Below are positions 14,420-16,214 of a DNA stretch of 16,214 bases, piece after piece. The notes beneath the pieces are model-generated. The model saw only the letters and a program-made list of their open reading frames with translations. It had not been told where the DNA came from and ran no database searches. The stretch's first letter is position 1. Every line of letters starts with the position of its first letter. The position numbers and the translations under genes are program-made. The stretch comes from Planctomycetota bacterium (GTDB lineage: Bacteria > Planctomycetota > Planctomycetia > Pirellulales > Pirellulaceae). The DNA lies in contig JAJSAJ010001058.1 of NCBI GenBank assembly GCA_024274855.1, positions 1-16,214 of the forward strand. The letters run 5' to 3'.

Positions 14420-15789
14420 TTGTTGTCTGCTGTCGCAAAAAGCTGTTCCAGTTGCGTGACGGCGGATTCCACTAACCGCTCCGCGGACCCGGGCTCGTAA
14501 AACGTGCTGCCGACCATCGTCTCGTAACCGCCCTGATCGAACGCTTCCCGAGTGGGCAAGTAACCAATCGCGTCGTTACAGAGACCGGCGACCAGCGTAT
14601 GACGTGCGGGTGAACGACGCTTAATATCCAATCCCAGCTGGCAGAATGCCTCGCCAGGCAATCCCACAATCGCCGCATCACCAAGGCGAATTACCATGAC
14701 TTCCACGAAATCCGGTTGATCCTGCACTTGCCACATCTCAAGGCGGAGCTTCGCGAAATAGGCGTCGGGCAGGCCGTCCACCAGACCTTGCGGAGGCCGC
14801 TTTCGAGCTTGCTCTAGAACCTCTTCGCACCAGTCGTGTTCACGCTGGCTGATTCTTAGTCGCTCGATTCTCACGCGTTCACGCGACAGGCGCAAACAGG
14901 TCGCCGCCACGGGCGTGCCGGAATCGACCGCCTGGCGTGCCCGAGCGGCCAACAAGTCGCCCACACGCTCGGCCATCGAAAAGCCGCGTCCTTGATTCGA
15001 ATCGCGATAGTCAACGTGGTTCACGTCACCACAGCATCCGTTGAGCAGCAAGCAGGAAGCGCCATTACCAAGAGATTGAGCTAATGCGTCGATCATGTAT
15101 CCGGGATAGTCGGCCGAGTAGAGCCAATTATCGCCGGCCAGGATCGCCGGATGGAGGCCGAAGTTAACGAGCGCTGCAGTTACTTTCTTCTTGGACCGCA
15201 CGGTCAGGCAAACGACTTCGGGATCGACCGGGCCCCATGCATCCAGGATTTGCGTCGGGTCGAAGCCTGGCTGAAGCGCCTCCCAATTCATCTGAGTTCT
15301 TCCGTCCCGGCGCCGCAAACGCCGGTTGAAAGAAAGCCGATCCGCGACGGCATGTCCGATTTCAAGTGTCGCCTCCCTCAAAACCTGGTTGGCCTCGACA
15401 ATGGCCGATGCGGCCTTGCGAAGCAGTCGGTCAATAGCATCAGTGTGCGGGGCGATCTGCTCAGCTAACCCTATTGTGCCCGTAGTGGCTGGAGCACTGT
15501 GAGTGTGCGTGGCATGAACCAGAACGTTTTGCGGTGGGACATCACATTCAGCCCCAATGACATCACGGATCGTTGCCACATTCTGACGATCGAGCATACA
15601 GACATCGATGGCAAGCAGGCCTGCCTTATTTCCGCACTCGTCGGCAAAAACCACAGCTCGTGCAAAGAGAGGATCATGAACGCCACGAGCCGCATAGTCG
15701 TCGCGAAAATTGCCCATCAGCGGAAGCCCGGGCTGAGGCGTGCAATCAATCGAAGACAGGCCAACTCGCATTGAAGATTTGGAATCCAT
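14416..15789 (-). CDS. Neutral/alkaline ceramidase-like hydrolase without signal peptide
   Basis: The product is 457 residues if started at ATG 15789 (MDSKSSMRVGLSSIDCTPQPG); ATG 15771 is an alternative, and a longer frame to 15858 adds unlikely basic residues. The conserved start of the neutral ceramidase N-terminal domain is visible: SSIDCTPQPGLPLMG, then HDPLFARAVVFAD. HATHTHSAP (92-99) provides His ligands for zinc, NFGLHP (209-214) another His, and GLPGE (376-380) plus NDAIGYLPT (405-413) the late Glu and Tyr. The segment equivalent to the GDVSPN motif of true ceramidases reads GDVNHV (254-259), so the nucleophilic Ser is replaced by Asn. It is probably a zinc hydrolase with a different amide or ester substrate, acting in the cytoplasm. 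It leads the A-B-GH106 cluster, with its stop overlapping gene A's start. Confidence 0.87.
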   Translation of the reverse strand: MDSKSSMRVGLSSIDCTPQPGLPLMGNFRDDYAARGVHDPLFARAVVFADECGNKAGLLAIDVCMLDRQNVATIRDVIGAECDVPPQNVLVHATHTHSAPATTGTIGLAEQIAPHTDAIDRLLRKAASAIVEANQVLREATLEIGHAVADRLSFNRRLRRRDGRTQMNWEALQPGFDPTQILDAWGPVDPEVVCLTVRSKKKVTAALVNFGLHPAILAGDNWLYSADYPGYMIDALAQSLGNGASCLLLNGCCGDVNHVDYRDSNQGRGFSMAERVGDLLAARARQAVDSGTPVAATCLRLSRERVRIERLRISQREHDWCEEVLEQARKRPPQGLVDGLPDAYFAKLRLEMWQVQDQPDFVEVMVIRLGDAAIVGLPGEAFCQLGLDIKRRSPARHTLVAGLCNDAIGYLPTREAFDQGGYETMVGSTFYEPGSAERLVESAVTQLEQLFATADNK

Positions 15790-16014
15790 GGATCCGAAGA
15801 TAGCACTCGAACATTGGAAGTCAAGCCGTTTCGCATCCCTGTTTCTACCGTGCGACATCCCACGTGGTTTCCAGCGACGGCTCGCCAGTGGCTTGTTATC
15901 GCAGGCTTGTGATCACACTCTCATTGGACGGCCTTCGCCTTCTCCCGTCCTGGACGCCTGGGGGTAACTTGAGGCCTTGCCTGTCTTTCCACGCCGGAAA
16001 CGGGGGCAATCGTA

Positions 16015-16214
16015 TTACTCGTCCCCGAACACGTCCTTGATCCGCTCGGCCGTGAGGATCCGTTCCGCCCATGATAACAGTCTCTCCGAGCCGGCCCCGC
16101 TGATGCGTCGTCGAACCTCGTCGGACACGGGCCCGAACTTCTGCTCGAGAAGCCGTACGAAAACTCCTGCCTCACCTTCCGCTTTACCTTCCACCTTGCC
16201 TTCCGCTTTGCCTT
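16015..16214 (-). CDS. C-terminal part of an Rpn/DUF4351-type protein (runs off right edge)
   Basis: The last 66 codons of a minus-strand gene are present, ending with TAA at 16017-16015. They start with a Gly-Lys-Ala-Glu linker (GKAEGKVEGKAEGE), coded by near-identical 12-bp units (about 16172-16214). Then comes VRLLEQKFGPVSDEVRRRI, followed by SERLLSWAERILTAERIKDVF. This is the DUF4351-like tail found at the C-terminus of Rpn-family PD-(D/E)XK nucleases (recombination-promoting nuclease / putative transposase). The nuclease core would be to the right of the window. The repeat linker is prone to length change. An overlapping frame at 15921-16175 on the same strand is out of register and low complexity. 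Confidence 0.75.
   Translation of the reverse strand, partial: GKAEGKVEGKAEGEAGVFVRLLEQKFGPVSDEVRRRISGAGSERLLSWAERILTAERIKDVFGDE

Noticed and set aside
15921..16175. Minus-strand open frame of 84 codons near the right edge
   Set aside because: Overlaps the Rpn/DUF4351-type tail out of frame; low-complexity translation without a start signal.

Overview
The window most likely comes from a planctomycete, probably of the Pirellulales type. The evidence is a GC-rich, loosely packed chromosome crowded with secreted polysaccharide-degrading and glycan-binding proteins: a formylglycine sulfatase, a BNR/sialidase-like propeller, a GxGYxYP protein, a PQQ-type propeller, a HEAT/beta-sandwich protein and GH106-like and six-hairpin-like remnants. 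The intergenic DNA also carries short repeats that I recognise from such genomes (REGEAPAEP, HAKAQR, LDVGCSM and ATCCGTGG types). Identifications rest on motif recognition by eye; no database search was run.

Left part (1-3570): the N-terminal part of a ROK-family kinase/regulator leaves the window on the minus strand, with a candidate promoter. Next is a repeat-rich gap holding two 68-bp direct copies, then a secreted GxGYxYP protein (minus). Two bases upstream of its start lies the remnant of a glycosidase-like gene that has lost its catalytic middle. The gap to the sulfatase is again made of intergenic repeats.

Middle (3571-10829): a plus-strand sulfatase with a C-terminal beta-rich extension faces a minus-strand block. 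The block holds a sialidase-like protein with an N-terminal LamG/DUF1080-like domain, a PQQ-like propeller, and a HEAT plus beta-sandwich protein. Four of the five proteins from GxGYxYP to HEAT begin with a clear signal peptide; the start of the sulfatase is uncertain. A divergent SAM methyltransferase with a TTG start follows on the plus strand.

Right part (10830-16214): a minus-strand cluster reads, in transcription order, ceramidase-like hydrolase, small protein A (4-base ATGA overlap), a 128-bp inverted-repeat element, small protein B (a paralogue of A), and a GH106-like rhamnosidase gene. The last is a clear pseudogene with three independent lesions: an in-frame TGA where the family probably has Trp, a missing central segment, and a 17-bp tandem duplication that shifts the frame. 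The C-terminal end of an Rpn/DUF4351-type protein leaves the window at the right edge.

The overall picture is a scavenging locus for sulfated or complex glycans that is partly decaying, with both broken genes being glycosidases. The least described unit is the ceramidase-like gene coupled to two small paralogues containing an Arg-Cys-Pro motif. No tRNA, rRNA, CRISPR array, transposase gene or phage gene was seen.
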